A stretch of DNA of 50,595 nucleotides from Clostridiales bacterium (GCA_022773945.1 JALFNS010000001.1:1-50595), one strand, 5' to 3'; positions 1-7,924 are shown, numbered from the stretch's first letter. Numbers and translations are program-made. Notes: generated by a model from the letters alone, not told the origin.

Positions 1-27
1 AGGATCCAGGTTCAGTTTACTTTTCAT
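1..27 (-). CDS. kamD: Start of lysine 5,6-aminomutase alpha subunit (partial)
   Basis: Only the first nine codons (MKSKLNLDP) are inside the window; the rest lies beyond base 1. A good ribosome site (AAGGAG on the minus strand, about 8 bases before the ATG) precedes it, and it follows the MutS-like gene by 11 bases in the same operon. The start resembles the MxSKLNLD beginning I recall for KamD proteins, the adenosylcobalamin- and PLP-dependent aminomutase subunit that shifts the amino group of beta-lysine. The identification rests on nine residues plus operon context, so it is an inference. Confidence 0.6.
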
Positions 28-38
28 CCTTTGTCTCC

Positions 39-1673
39 TTAGTTAATGTACTTCTTAGCGTTTTCTATTATTTCTCTGTCTATGCCCAGCATCTTGGCGA
101 TGTTCAGGGCGTCCTTCGGGATTTCGCCGCCGCTTCCCACTCTGACCAGCCTGTAATCCATATGACTCTGGATTATGCCGATTCTCTCCTTCCTGCCGGC
201 ATAGCGAATTTCCCTGTTCAGCATGTCGAAATCAACCTCCGCGAGTCCCCTGACCTGCATATTCACCACGTCCTCATCCTCTGTCACCTGCTCGAAATGA
301 GTTGTGATCAGAGAGATGTACTCTCGCGTCTTCAGGTAATCGACTATGCTCCTTGTCAGTGCCAGTCCCTCCACCGGGTTCGTTCCCGATGCTATCTCGT
401 CCACAAGAATCAGAGAACGGTCCCTCGCATTGTCCATAATCTCCTTCAGTTCCTCCATCTCACTTCCGAAGCTGGAGAGTCCTCTCTCTATGGACTGACT
501 GTCGCCTATGAGAATCTGCATGAAGGACGACAGTCCCACTCTGGCCGAATCACAGGGAACGAAGTATCCGTACTGTGCGAGAACGGCAACCATTCCCACC
601 AGCTTCAGGGAAACGGTCTTCCCTCCCATGTTCGCTCCCGTTATGCATGTGACGCCGTCTCTGAGACTTATGCTTACGGGACAGTAGGCGCCGCCTTTTC
701 TCTCAACAATCTGCTCTACCTGCAGATGGCGCCCGTTCTCGAATTCAACAATGTGTTCCTGTACTATCTCCGGTTTCACGCATCTGCGCGTCCGGGCGAA
801 GACAGCCTTGGCCAGAGACACGTCAAGCCGGCCGATTGTCTCGCAGTTCTCGAGCAAAAGCCTGCCGCGCGCCGCTATCTCCTTAGACAGGATTTCACGA
901 ACCTTGTACTCCTCATCCTCTATCTCCGCCAGAATAATATCCTTCTTCTTAATAAGTGCGTTCACTTCCTCTGTCGGAGCCAGGACGTAGGTCACTGACA
1001 TATAGTCCTCATCCGACCTTCTCAGGTCGCTAATCTCTTCTATCATTTTTATACGCCGGTCATCGCTCTTTGACACTGTAATGTCAAATTTCGGAGTAAG
1101 AACGATGCCGAAATTCTCTTTTATCTCTTTTTTTCTGAGCTTCTGCTCACGTCTGACGGCCGTTTCCAGCTCCTTCTTCTCCTTCCTCAGGAGAGCCAGT
1201 CTTTCCGAAAAGGAATCGTAGATGTAGAAGGTGTTGAGACGTTCTCCTCCCGGATCGAGAATATCCAGAAGCTCCTCTGTGTCCTCAGGAACAAACTCTT
1301 TGGGGAAACCTCCCTCCAGAGTCAGTTTTCTGATTTTCCCCATAAGAAGGAGAAGGCTCTTAAGCTCAAAAATCTCCACTGTTGTTAGGGTGCTCTTCTC
1401 GCTTCTCTCTATGGTCAGGCTGTTGTCCTTGATCATCATGAAGCATTCCTGCAGCATGCCGATATCTTTAACACGTTCTCCGGCGAGTTTCACGAGAGTT
1501 TCAATCCTGGTCAGCTCTTCTCTGAGCTCTTCCTCCTGACCGGGAAAATATGGCTTCTGTTCTCTGATAAGGCTTTTGCCGAAGGGAGTCAGAACCTCCA
1601 GGGCGGCAACGACATAATCCAGCCCTGTCTCTCTCCTCGTCTTCACATTTGCCAGTCTTCCTGTTACAGCCAT
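39..1673 (-). CDS. MutS-like ATPase of the lysine aminomutase operon
   Basis: A 544-aa protein with only the ATPase (domain V) part of MutS. A MutS-type Walker A is visible near residue 350 (ANMGGKTVS), followed by a Walker B (LILVDEIASGTNP) and a TTHFEQV switch. The N-terminal half is long charged helices and lacks the mismatch-recognition domain, so it is not a mismatch repair protein. Proteins of this type are known beside lysine and ornithine aminomutase genes in fermenting anaerobes, where they are suspected of reactivating the B12-dependent mutase; that role is inferred from context. It lies 9 bases after the P-loop gene and 11 bases before kamD, so it is co-transcribed. Confidence 0.85.
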   Translation of the reverse strand: MAVTGRLANVKTRRETGLDYVVAALEVLTPFGKSLIREQKPYFPGQEEELREELTRIETLVKLAGERVKDIGMLQECFMMIKDNSLTIERSEKSTLTTVEIFELKSLLLLMGKIRKLTLEGGFPKEFVPEDTEELLDILDPGGERLNTFYIYDSFSERLALLRKEKKELETAVRREQKLRKKEIKENFGIVLTPKFDITVSKSDDRRIKMIEEISDLRRSDEDYMSVTYVLAPTEEVNALIKKKDIILAEIEDEEYKVREILSKEIAARGRLLLENCETIGRLDVSLAKAVFARTRRCVKPEIVQEHIVEFENGRHLQVEQIVERKGGAYCPVSISLRDGVTCITGANMGGKTVSLKLVGMVAVLAQYGYFVPCDSARVGLSSFMQILIGDSQSIERGLSSFGSEMEELKEIMDNARDRSLILVDEIASGTNPVEGLALTRSIVDYLKTREYISLITTHFEQVTEDEDVVNMQVRGLAEVDFDMLNREIRYAGRKERIGIIQSHMDYRLVRVGSGGEIPKDALNIAKMLGIDREIIENAKKYIN

Positions 1674-1682
1674 TTGTCTCTC

Positions 1683-2699
1683 CTAAAGCATCACATCGAT
1701 TACAGGTATGTCCGGTACAGCTTCCTGTACAGCTTCCATCATTTCACGGTGGTCGAAGGAATATCCTGCAGGAGCCACAGGGTTGACAGTTATTGCCGCC
1801 ACCCTGATATTCTCCAGCACCTGCACTCTCATCCCCCGCTTGCTCAGCCTACCCCACGCGGTCTTATCAATAAAGATCTTGGTCGGGTCCCTGAGTACGA
1901 AGGTAATATTCTTCAGCTTCCGAGGATTTATATCCTCCACCACACTGTTTGTGAAAGCTCCCGGCACATATATGTGAGTAGTTTTCTCGTCTATCTCGCC
2001 GTCAAGATATCTTCCGGCACCCAGGCCTGTTGCCCGCTGCAGCTCCCGGCCCTCGCCGTCTCCGACTAATATTATCCGGTCACCCTCATGCTCCTCTTCA
2101 AGTATCTTTCTCTCCGGTCCATCCTCGAGAACAGGGAGGCGGTAGAGGGCGGCGGTATGCGCCGTCTCCTCCACAACCTTACTGAGTTTTCTCGATAATA
2201 CCGCTCCGGTGGACAGGATTATCGCATCCGACGTTCCCGGTGCTGCGATGGATTTCCGGTCTATCGCGCCGTCAATGAGCACCAGATCCGCCCCAAGAGC
2301 GAGCATTTCCTCGCACATATCAATGTGCTGAGCATTTATTACCGGTCCGGCAACCTGCACATATCCCGACGAGGCGACTCTGCAGAGCATTATCTGCCCC
2401 AGGGATGTGCCGTATTCCGTCATCCTGACTATTTCCAGACCGGCATCGGCCAGCTCATAGAGCTGGGTGGGCACCGATACGATAGTGCCCGTATCCAGAA
2501 ACACGCGAGGCTTCTCAGTACCCGTCACCAGGTCCGTACTTTCGCCGTCTCTTCCCGTGGAGGTCACCCCCAGGGTCAGGCCCTCATCCATGGCTTCCTC
2601 TATAAGGTAGTTGAGGGCGGTGGTCTTACCTGCGTTCTTGGCCATTCCCACGATCGATATACGTTTATACTTGTCAGCTAGTTCCTCAAGCAGGTACAT
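1683..2699 (-). CDS. P-loop NTPase-like protein of lysine aminomutase operon
   Basis: A 338-aa protein with an N-terminal phosphate-binding loop (GMAKNAGKTTALN, residues 18-30), so it probably binds ATP or GTP. The rest is an alpha/beta protein with a central VLIDGAIDRKS stretch resembling a Walker B region and no membrane segment. It sits 21 bases after kamA and 9 bases before the MutS-like gene. In lysine-fermenting bacteria a pair of such genes accompanies the 5,6-aminomutase genes, and the pair is thought to serve maturation or reactivation of the cobalamin enzyme. I recognise the family by context and P-loop; the biochemical activity is not visible from sequence. Confidence 0.75.
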   Translation of the reverse strand: MYLLEELADKYKRISIVGMAKNAGKTTALNYLIEEAMDEGLTLGVTSTGRDGESTDLVTGTEKPRVFLDTGTIVSVPTQLYELADAGLEIVRMTEYGTSLGQIMLCRVASSGYVQVAGPVINAQHIDMCEEMLALGADLVLIDGAIDRKSIAAPGTSDAIILSTGAVLSRKLSKVVEETAHTAALYRLPVLEDGPERKILEEEHEGDRIILVGDGEGRELQRATGLGAGRYLDGEIDEKTTHIYVPGAFTNSVVEDINPRKLKNITFVLRDPTKIFIDKTAWGRLSKRGMRVQVLENIRVAAITVNPVAPAGYSFDHREMMEAVQEAVPDIPVIDVML

Positions 2700-2720
2700 G
2701 ATAATCCTCTCCGGTGTTTC

Positions 2721-3983
2721 CTATTTCTTCTTGTTTCTCTCGTGTCTGAGAAGGTGAGCCGGTTCCATGGACATTCTCTCGCCCTGTGCCAGTCCGGCAA
2801 CGCCTTCATAGTGATAGTCCTCTACGCTCTTGCAGTTCTCATAGCTGCACTGGAGCGGAGGAAGCATCGTAGGCTCGGTGTAGGTCGTGATAACGCCTTC
2901 GTAATTTCTCAGGATAACCTTGTCCGGTGTCTGTGAAATCACGTACTGCGGCATTACAGGAGTCTTGCCGCCGCCTCCCGGAGCGTCCACTACGAATGTA
3001 GGAACGGCATATCCGGATGTATGGCCTCTCAGTCCCTCGATAATCTCGATACCCTTTGATACAGGTGTTCTGAAGTGCTCGATTCCCAGGGAAAGGTCGC
3101 ACTGATAGATGTAGTAAGGGCGAACTCTGTTCTTGCAGCAGAGCTGAACCAGGTTTCTCATAACGTGCACGTCATCGTTAACACCTCTTAAGAGAACCGA
3201 CTGGTTGCCCAGAGGAATACCTGCATCTGCAAGCTTCCTGCATGCTTCCATTGCCTCCGGAGTAACTTCCTTAGGATGGTTGAAGTGAGTGTTCAGCCAT
3301 ATAGGGTGATACTTCTTCAGCATGTCACAGAGCTCATCTGTGATTCTCTGCGGCATTACTACAGGAACTCTCGATCCGATTCTCACGATTTCAACGTGGT
3401 CGATCTTTCTCAGTTCGCTGATAATGTACTCGAGAACATCGGTTTCAACGAGAAGAGCATCTCCGCCGGAAAGCAGAACGTCTCTTACTACAGGAGTTCT
3501 TCTGATGTAGTCTATGCAGGCATTGATATCCTCCATGCTTCTGGCGCCGTCAGTCTCTCCTGCCAGTCTTCTTCTGGTGCAGTGTCTGCAGTACATTGAG
3601 CACTGGTCTGTTATCAGGAAGAGCACTCTGTCAGGATATCTGTGAGTCAGTCCCGGTGCCGGAGAATCCTCGTCCTCGTGAAGAGGGTCGAGCATGTCCG
3701 ATTCGGATCTGTGAGTTTCTGCGATTGTAGGAACCGCCTGCATTCTTACAGGGCAGTGAGGATCGTCCGGATCCATCAGTGATGCGTAATACGGTGTGAT
3801 TCCAACTCTGAAGCCTGTCATTACCTTGGCAATGTCAGCTTCTTCTTCAGGGGTAAGGTTTACAACCTGTTTGATTGCCTCAACCGAGTCCAGTCTGTTG
3901 GCAACCTGCCAATGCCAGTCATTCCACTGTTCGTCAGTTACATCCTTGAATAGAGGGATGTCTTTCCAGTTTCTGATAGCCAT
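2721..3983 (-). CDS. kamA: L-lysine 2,3-aminomutase
   Basis: A radical-SAM, PLP-dependent enzyme converting L-lysine to L-beta-lysine, the first step of lysine fermentation. The 420-aa length fits clostridial KamA. The radical-SAM cluster motif CSMYCRHC is clear, followed by an SGGDALL SAM-binding stretch and the PLP lysine motif GGGGKTPV. The C-terminal CSYENC cysteines fit the family's metal site. I chose the ATG at 3983 because AAGGAG lies just upstream of it; an ATG six codons earlier (4001) lacks that spacing. It is 33 bases downstream of kdd and belongs to the operon driven by the sigma-54 promoter at 5155-5171. Confidence 0.96.
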   Translation of the reverse strand: MAIRNWKDIPLFKDVTDEQWNDWHWQVANRLDSVEAIKQVVNLTPEEEADIAKVMTGFRVGITPYYASLMDPDDPHCPVRMQAVPTIAETHRSESDMLDPLHEDEDSPAPGLTHRYPDRVLFLITDQCSMYCRHCTRRRLAGETDGARSMEDINACIDYIRRTPVVRDVLLSGGDALLVETDVLEYIISELRKIDHVEIVRIGSRVPVVMPQRITDELCDMLKKYHPIWLNTHFNHPKEVTPEAMEACRKLADAGIPLGNQSVLLRGVNDDVHVMRNLVQLCCKNRVRPYYIYQCDLSLGIEHFRTPVSKGIEIIEGLRGHTSGYAVPTFVVDAPGGGGKTPVMPQYVISQTPDKVILRNYEGVITTYTEPTMLPPLQCSYENCKSVEDYHYEGVAGLAQGERMSMEPAHLLRHERNKKK

Positions 3984-4016
3984 AATTCTTCTCCTTATCA
4001 ATGGGGCTTATCGCAC

Positions 4017-5084
4017 TTATGCGTACATTTCCTCAAATAACTTCTTGATTCCTTCATGCTCTCTGAGAACCTGAAGAGTGATTTCTGCGTGGCCCTTAGT
4101 GTAGCCGTTTCCTACCATCATGTTTACGTCCTTGCCTACGCCTTCTGCTCCGAGAGCTGCCTTAGTGAAGTCTGTAGCCATTGAGAAGAAGTAAACTGTT
4201 CCGTCATCCTTGCAGGAGAGGATTGAAGCCATCTCAGTGTTAGGGATGTTAACGCAGTTGATTACCAGGTCGCAGAGCTTGCCGTCTGTGAGCTCCATGA
4301 TCTTGTTATACATTCCTACTGCATCTGTAGCGTCCATGTGGAAGTACTCGTCTGCCAGGTCGAGAGCTCTGGCTCTGTCTTCTGACTTCTGTGATCCTGC
4401 TGCGCAGATAACCTTACCTGTAACGCCTGCTCTCTTCTTAGCCTCATACAGGCAGAGGAGTCCGGACTTGCCGCCGCCGCCGATTACCAGAATAGTGTCT
4501 CCAGGGTGGGACAGCTTAGCAGCCTGTGCAGGTGCTCCTGCTACGTCCAGTGCTGAGAGTGCCAGTCCTTCAGGCATGTCATCCGGAAGTACTGCGTAGA
4601 TTCCGCTCTGGAAGAGGATAGCCTGTCCTGTGATATCAACCTGGTCGATTCCCGGTCTCATCTCGTGAATCTCCTCGATTACCAGCGGAGTCAGTGAGAG
4701 TGATACCAGTGTGGCAATCTTGTCACCAACCTTCAGGTCGCCAACGTATGCAGGTCCAATTTCCTTAACTGTTCCGATGAGCATTCCGCCGGAACCTGTC
4801 CAAGGGTTCTTGTGCTTACCTGCATTCTTAACGATTTCCATCATTGTCTTCTTAACTTTTTCCTGATCTTCAGGGCTGTTGTCGATATCTGTAGGCTTCT
4901 TGCCGTCGCAGGATCTCTTAACGATTTCAGTGAATGAAGCTGAGTCTATGTTCAGTGTCTGAACATCGATAAGAACTTCGTTATCGTAGATTTCCATAGT
5001 GTTGTCGATCTTATCTGCCGGCTGTGGCAGTACTCCTTTTGGCTCCAGTACTCTGTGTGTTCCGTAAGGGCATCCTTTTTTCAT
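4017..5084 (-). CDS. kdd: L-erythro-3,5-diaminohexanoate dehydrogenase
   Basis: NAD(P)-dependent deaminating dehydrogenase that turns 3,5-diaminohexanoate into 3-keto-5-aminohexanoate after the two aminomutase steps. The 355-aa protein has the family start (CPYGTHRVLEPKGVLPQP), a medium-chain-dehydrogenase-like fold and an intact dinucleotide-binding glycine loop (VIGGGGKSG, residues 200-208). An AGGAGG site lies upstream of the ATG. It is the first gene of the leftward operon, 71 bases from the sigma-54 promoter. Its sequence is also the parent of the sensor half of the adjacent regulator, which shares the N-terminal motif and colinear blocks to the end. Confidence 0.95.
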   Translation of the reverse strand: MKKGCPYGTHRVLEPKGVLPQPADKIDNTMEIYDNEVLIDVQTLNIDSASFTEIVKRSCDGKKPTDIDNSPEDQEKVKKTMMEIVKNAGKHKNPWTGSGGMLIGTVKEIGPAYVGDLKVGDKIATLVSLSLTPLVIEEIHEMRPGIDQVDITGQAILFQSGIYAVLPDDMPEGLALSALDVAGAPAQAAKLSHPGDTILVIGGGGKSGLLCLYEAKKRAGVTGKVICAAGSQKSEDRARALDLADEYFHMDATDAVGMYNKIMELTDGKLCDLVINCVNIPNTEMASILSCKDDGTVYFFSMATDFTKAALGAEGVGKDVNMMVGNGYTKGHAEITLQVLREHEGIKKLFEEMYA

Positions 5085-5154
5085 AGTTTGTTTCCTCCTG
5101 ATAAAATAATTATTGAATAAAAATTGATAACTTTTTCATGCGCCCTTAATTAAA

Positions 5155-5171
5155 AGCAATTTGCGTGCCAA
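5155..5171 (-). promoter_or_regulatory. Sigma-54 (-24/-12) promoter of the kdd-kamA operon
   Basis: On the minus strand the sequence reads TTGGCACG, CAAA, TTGCT: the GG (5169-5168) and GC (5157-5156) are separated by exactly ten bases, matching the RpoN consensus TGGCACG-N4-TTGC. It points leftward, ends 71 bases before the kdd start codon, and predicts a transcription start near 5145. It lies next to a gene for a sigma-54 activator, so the assignment is strong. Confidence 0.92.
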
Positions 5172-5232
5172 GGGCATTTCGGGGGATATTACAGGGTTTT
5201 TTAAGGTTTATTCGGGATTTTCAGAAAAATAC

Positions 5233-5248
5233 GAACACAATTCGGTTC
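5233..5248. promoter_or_regulatory. Activator-site palindrome 1 (kdd side)
   Basis: GAACACAATTCGGTTC, an imperfect palindrome of form GAAC-N2-AATT-N2-GTTC. It is repeated at 5266-5281 and, in related form, at 7413-7428, always near a sigma-54 promoter of the lysine genes. Its centre is about 95 bases upstream of the predicted kdd transcription start, a usual distance for an enhancer bound by an AAA+ activator. The Fis-type HTH of the adjacent regulator is the likely partner (inference). Confidence 0.75.
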
Positions 5249-5253
5249 GGAAG

Positions 5254-5285
5254 CAAAAAGCCCGCGAACACAATTCGGTTCACGG
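5254..5285 (-). terminator. Terminator of the sigma-54 regulator gene, overlapping an activator site
   Basis: On the minus strand, 20 bases after the regulator's stop codon, CCCGTGAAC and GTTCGCGGG form a 9-bp stem (one wobble pair) around a short loop, followed by CTTTTTG. This is a normal intrinsic terminator. The stem bases are the same ones that form the 5266-5281 palindrome. Confidence 0.7.
5266..5281. promoter_or_regulatory. Activator-site palindrome 2 (kdd side)
   Basis: The same 16 bases as at 5233-5248, with start-to-start distance 33 bases, close to three helical turns. Its centre is about 128 bases upstream of the predicted kdd start. A pair of such sites on roughly the same face of the helix would suit an oligomeric sigma-54 activator. 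It is embedded in the terminator hairpin of the regulator gene. Confidence 0.75.
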
Positions 5286-5304
5286 GTTTTTGTCCCTGTT
5301 TCTT

Positions 5305-7374
5305 CTATAATCCGTACTTATTCTTCTTTCTGACCAGCTGGGTCTGGGATATGCCCAGAGCCTTCGCTGCCTTACGGGTGGTGCCGTGTTTCTCACAGGC
5401 GTATCGTATCATTTCCTTCTCATATGCTTCAACGGCTCCCGTCAAATCTATGTCGCGGCCTTCGGAAATCGCCTGTGCCGATTCCATCCGGCTCGTATCC
5501 ACTGCATCTCCCTCCAGCTCCTTCATCACATCTATTATGGTGATGCCGTCATTGGCGCTGGCTATCATCAGTCTCTGGATAACGTTCTCCAGCTCTCTGA
5601 TATTTCCCGGCCAGTTCCTCCCCGCCAGGTAGTTTTTGGCATCTTCATCAATATACTTGTCAACGCCGAACTTGTCGTTGTACTTGTTGATGAAGCTGTC
5701 CACCAGAGGAGGGATATCTTCAGGACGCTCGTCCAGAGCGGGCACTTTCAGAGGGAAAACGTTCAGCCTGTAGTAGAGATCCCTCCTGAAGGTCTTCTGC
5801 TCCACAAGCTCCTCCAGATCCCTGTTCGTGGCAGACAGAATTCTCACATCAGTCTTAACAGGGCTTGTGCCTCCAACCCGCAGGAACTCGCCCTCCTGTA
5901 TCACTCGCAAAAGCTTGGCCTGGATGTCAAGAGGAAGCTCTCCGACTTCATCGAGGAATATTATTCCCCCGTCCGCCACTTCGAAGTAGCCCTTCTTGCC
6001 TCTGGAATCGGCCCCTGTGAAGGCGCCCTTCTCATAGCCGAAGAACTCTGATTCCATAAGGTTCGGCGCTATGGAGGCGCAGTTTATCTTGACAAAAGGC
6101 TGCAGCTTCCGCCCGGAGTTCTTCTGAATTATGTTCGCCACCTTCTCCTTGCCTACACCTGTTTCTCCCGTAATCAGCACGTTGCAGTCATACTTGGACA
6201 CGCTCATTATCTCGTCAAGCAGGTTGTGCATTTTATCGCTGACCGCCACGAAGCCTTCCGCCATGGATATGTCATAATGGTTATAGTGGTCGAATATCTG
6301 CTTTTCCGTTTCCGACTTGTAGCCTTTGCGCTTCATCTTGTCACGGCTGACCAGTGCACCCTCCACGTAAGGCGCCAGCTCCCGCACCAGCCGGAAGTCG
6401 AATTCGTCGTAGGCCTCCAGATACCCGTCGGCGCAGAGAATCTTCAGATCCTTCGGGATGGACTCGGTGACGTAGAGAGCTATGTTGTAGTTGCTTATGA
6501 AATTGGCGAAAATCACCGTTCCTCCTGATTCCGCAGCTATGACGCTCACCGTCTCCGAGCCGGGAATGTCGGCGCAGTTAACGATCATGTCCATGCGAGG
6601 AAAGGTGTTGAACCGCTTCAGGCATGCCACGGGACGCAGGAGATTCTGATACTCGACCAGGTTGAAGACTTCCTTCATGAGGCCGTCTATCTTCTCCCCC
6701 TTGAGGAGAACCTCCGTATTCCTGTCGAAAAGGCAGTAAATCTCAGCATCTTCCCCGGCGGTAATCCTGATGGTGTACCCGTAGAGCAGGTTCATGAGCA
6801 TGTTGTTGCCGATTACTGCGAATTTTTTCTTGCCTGCCGCGTTTTTGCTCACGGTGTATATGGTTCCCGATTCGTTAAGAGAGAAGAGCAGCAGGTCCGC
6901 CGGTATCCCTTCAGGTTTCCTGACTACGGGCACTCCAGGCAGCATTATGGCATAACCCTCCGCCTCAATCTGAGGATAGCATTTGTCTATAGCTGTTATC
7001 CTGTTGATGCACAGAGGAGTTCCCGCCAGCGAGGCATTGCAGACAACTTCGTCGCCCACCTTGAAGCCTTTCTCGTTGTCATAGCCGGTGCCGATTTCCT
7101 CCACAACGCCGTATAGCAGGCCGCCCGTATCAGTTACCGGGTTATGAAGTTTACCCCGCTTGATAACGATGTCCATTATCTTCTCCCGGATAAGCTCCTC
7201 GTCGTTGGCCGCTTCGTGGCATATCTGCTTGAAACTTGTTCCCTCTATGTGGATTCGTCTGAGAGAGACTCTCATCTCCCCTTTTCTCAGTTCTCTGCTG
7301 TTGTCAAGCTTCCATGCCGACGCAGGGAAAACCTGTTCCGGCGAAACCACTCTGTCAAGTCCGTATGGAGCCAT
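5305..7374 (-). CDS. Sigma-54-dependent activator with a Kdd-derived sensor domain
   Basis: A 689-aa bacterial enhancer-binding protein. Residues about 2-335 are colinear with Kdd: PYGLDRVVSPEQVFP matches PYGTHRVLEPKGVLP, and blocks such as NCADIPGSETVSV match NCVNIPNTEMASI. The dehydrogenase glycine loop is lost (VIGNNM at 187-192 replaces VIGGGG), so the domain is probably a non-catalytic ligand sensor. Residues about 375-610 are the AAA+ domain: Walker A GETGVGKE (403-410), GAFTGA (450-455) that contacts sigma-54, Walker B GGIIFLDEVG. A Fis-type HTH ends the protein (GTTRKAAKALGISQTQL). The start codon follows GAGG. It lies between the two sigma-54 promoters it probably controls; the inducer may be a lysine-pathway intermediate (inference). 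Confidence 0.93.
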   Translation of the reverse strand: MAPYGLDRVVSPEQVFPASAWKLDNSRELRKGEMRVSLRRIHIEGTSFKQICHEAANDEELIREKIMDIVIKRGKLHNPVTDTGGLLYGVVEEIGTGYDNEKGFKVGDEVVCNASLAGTPLCINRITAIDKCYPQIEAEGYAIMLPGVPVVRKPEGIPADLLLFSLNESGTIYTVSKNAAGKKKFAVIGNNMLMNLLYGYTIRITAGEDAEIYCLFDRNTEVLLKGEKIDGLMKEVFNLVEYQNLLRPVACLKRFNTFPRMDMIVNCADIPGSETVSVIAAESGGTVIFANFISNYNIALYVTESIPKDLKILCADGYLEAYDEFDFRLVRELAPYVEGALVSRDKMKRKGYKSETEKQIFDHYNHYDISMAEGFVAVSDKMHNLLDEIMSVSKYDCNVLITGETGVGKEKVANIIQKNSGRKLQPFVKINCASIAPNLMESEFFGYEKGAFTGADSRGKKGYFEVADGGIIFLDEVGELPLDIQAKLLRVIQEGEFLRVGGTSPVKTDVRILSATNRDLEELVEQKTFRRDLYYRLNVFPLKVPALDERPEDIPPLVDSFINKYNDKFGVDKYIDEDAKNYLAGRNWPGNIRELENVIQRLMIASANDGITIIDVMKELEGDAVDTSRMESAQAISEGRDIDLTGAVEAYEKEMIRYACEKHGTTRKAAKALGISQTQLVRKKNKYGL

Positions 7375-7412
7375 AGAATTTCCTCACTTTCTCTTCAACC
7401 CGATAAACTCGC

Positions 7413-7428
7413 GAACCGAAATCGGTTC
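7413..7428. promoter_or_regulatory. Activator-site palindrome 3 (kal/regulator side)
   Basis: GAACCGAAATCGGTTC, a near-perfect palindrome sharing GAAC and GGTTC ends and length with the two kdd-side sites. Its centre is about 63 bases upstream of the predicted kal transcription start and 46 bases upstream of the regulator's start codon, inside the regulator's probable leader. It could serve both kal activation and autoregulation (inference). Confidence 0.7.
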
Positions 7429-7445
7429 AAACTTCGCTTTTTTCA

Positions 7446-7474
7446 ATGATATACTATTGGCACTTAATTTGCAA
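7446..7474 (-). promoter_or_regulatory. Probable housekeeping promoter of the regulator gene
   Basis: On the minus strand TTGCAA (7474-7469) is separated by 17 bases from TATCAT (7451-7446), a fair sigma-70 type pair. It points towards the regulator gene. It overlaps the sigma-54 promoter of kal on the other strand base for base at its -35 end. Confidence 0.5.
7457..7474 (+). promoter_or_regulatory. Sigma-54 (-24/-12) promoter of kal
   Basis: TTGGCAC, TTAAT, TTGCA: GG at 7459-7460 and GC at 7471-7472 are exactly ten bases apart, as required for RpoN promoters. It points right to kal, with a predicted start near 7484, about 50 bases before the kal ATG. Together with the matching promoter of kdd it puts both parts of the pathway under sigma-54 control. 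Confidence 0.9.
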
Positions 7475-7534
7475 TAATATAGTTCAAGGCAAAAGCCGTT
7501 AATTTGACCTGTTAATTTGAAAAGGAGATTTACT

Positions 7535-7924
7535 ATGGAAAAGATAACTTCAACTTTAAGAATGAGAATGTCAGCCAAGGATGCACACTACGGCGGAGAG
7601 CTCGTTGACGGAGCTCATATGGTTCACCTCTTCGGTGATGTTGCCACAGAGCTGCTCATCAAGCTGGACGGAGACGAGGGTCTCTTCTGCGCTTATGACA
7701 ACGTTGAATTCCTGGCTCCTACATATGCCGGCGACTACATCGAAGCCTACGGCGAAATCGACAAGATCGGCAACACTTCCAGACACATGAAGTTCGAAGC
7801 CAGAAAGGTTATTGTTTCAAGAAAGGATATCAACGCTTCAGCAGCCGACTTCCTGGAGGAGCCTATCGTTGTTGCCAGAGCTACGGGAACCTGCGTAACT
7901 CCTAAGGAGATGAAGAGGAAGTAA
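7535..7924 (+). CDS. kal: 3-aminobutyryl-CoA ammonia-lyase
   Basis: A 129-aa hotdog-fold enzyme that removes ammonia from L-3-aminobutyryl-CoA to give crotonyl-CoA, a late step of lysine fermentation to butyrate and acetate. Recognisable stretches are [19 protein letters not shown] near the start and the conserved region [12 protein letters not shown]. An upstream TTG at 7517 keeps the frame open, but AAAGGAG at 7520-7526 sits directly before the ATG at 7535, so I use that start. The gene is alone, with a sigma-54 promoter before it and a long hairpin terminator after it. The cleavage enzyme kce that acts between Kdd and Kal is not in the window. Confidence 0.92.
   Translation: MEKITSTLRMRMSAKDAHYGGELVDGAHMVHLFGDVATELLIKLDGDEGLFCAYDNVEFLAPTYAGDYIEAYGEIDKIGNTSRHMKFEARKVIVSRKDINASAADFLEEPIVVARATGTCVTPKEMKRK

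Noticed and set aside
162-998. Long plus-strand reading frame opposite the MutS-like gene
   Set aside because: It lies entirely antisense to a well-supported gene, lacks a ribosome site and its product has no recognisable domain. Many similar antisense frames across the GC-rich part were discarded for the same reason.
39-1673. DNA mismatch repair protein MutS
   Set aside because: Only the ATPase domain is present and the gene is embedded in the lysine aminomutase operon; the mismatch-recognition domains are missing.
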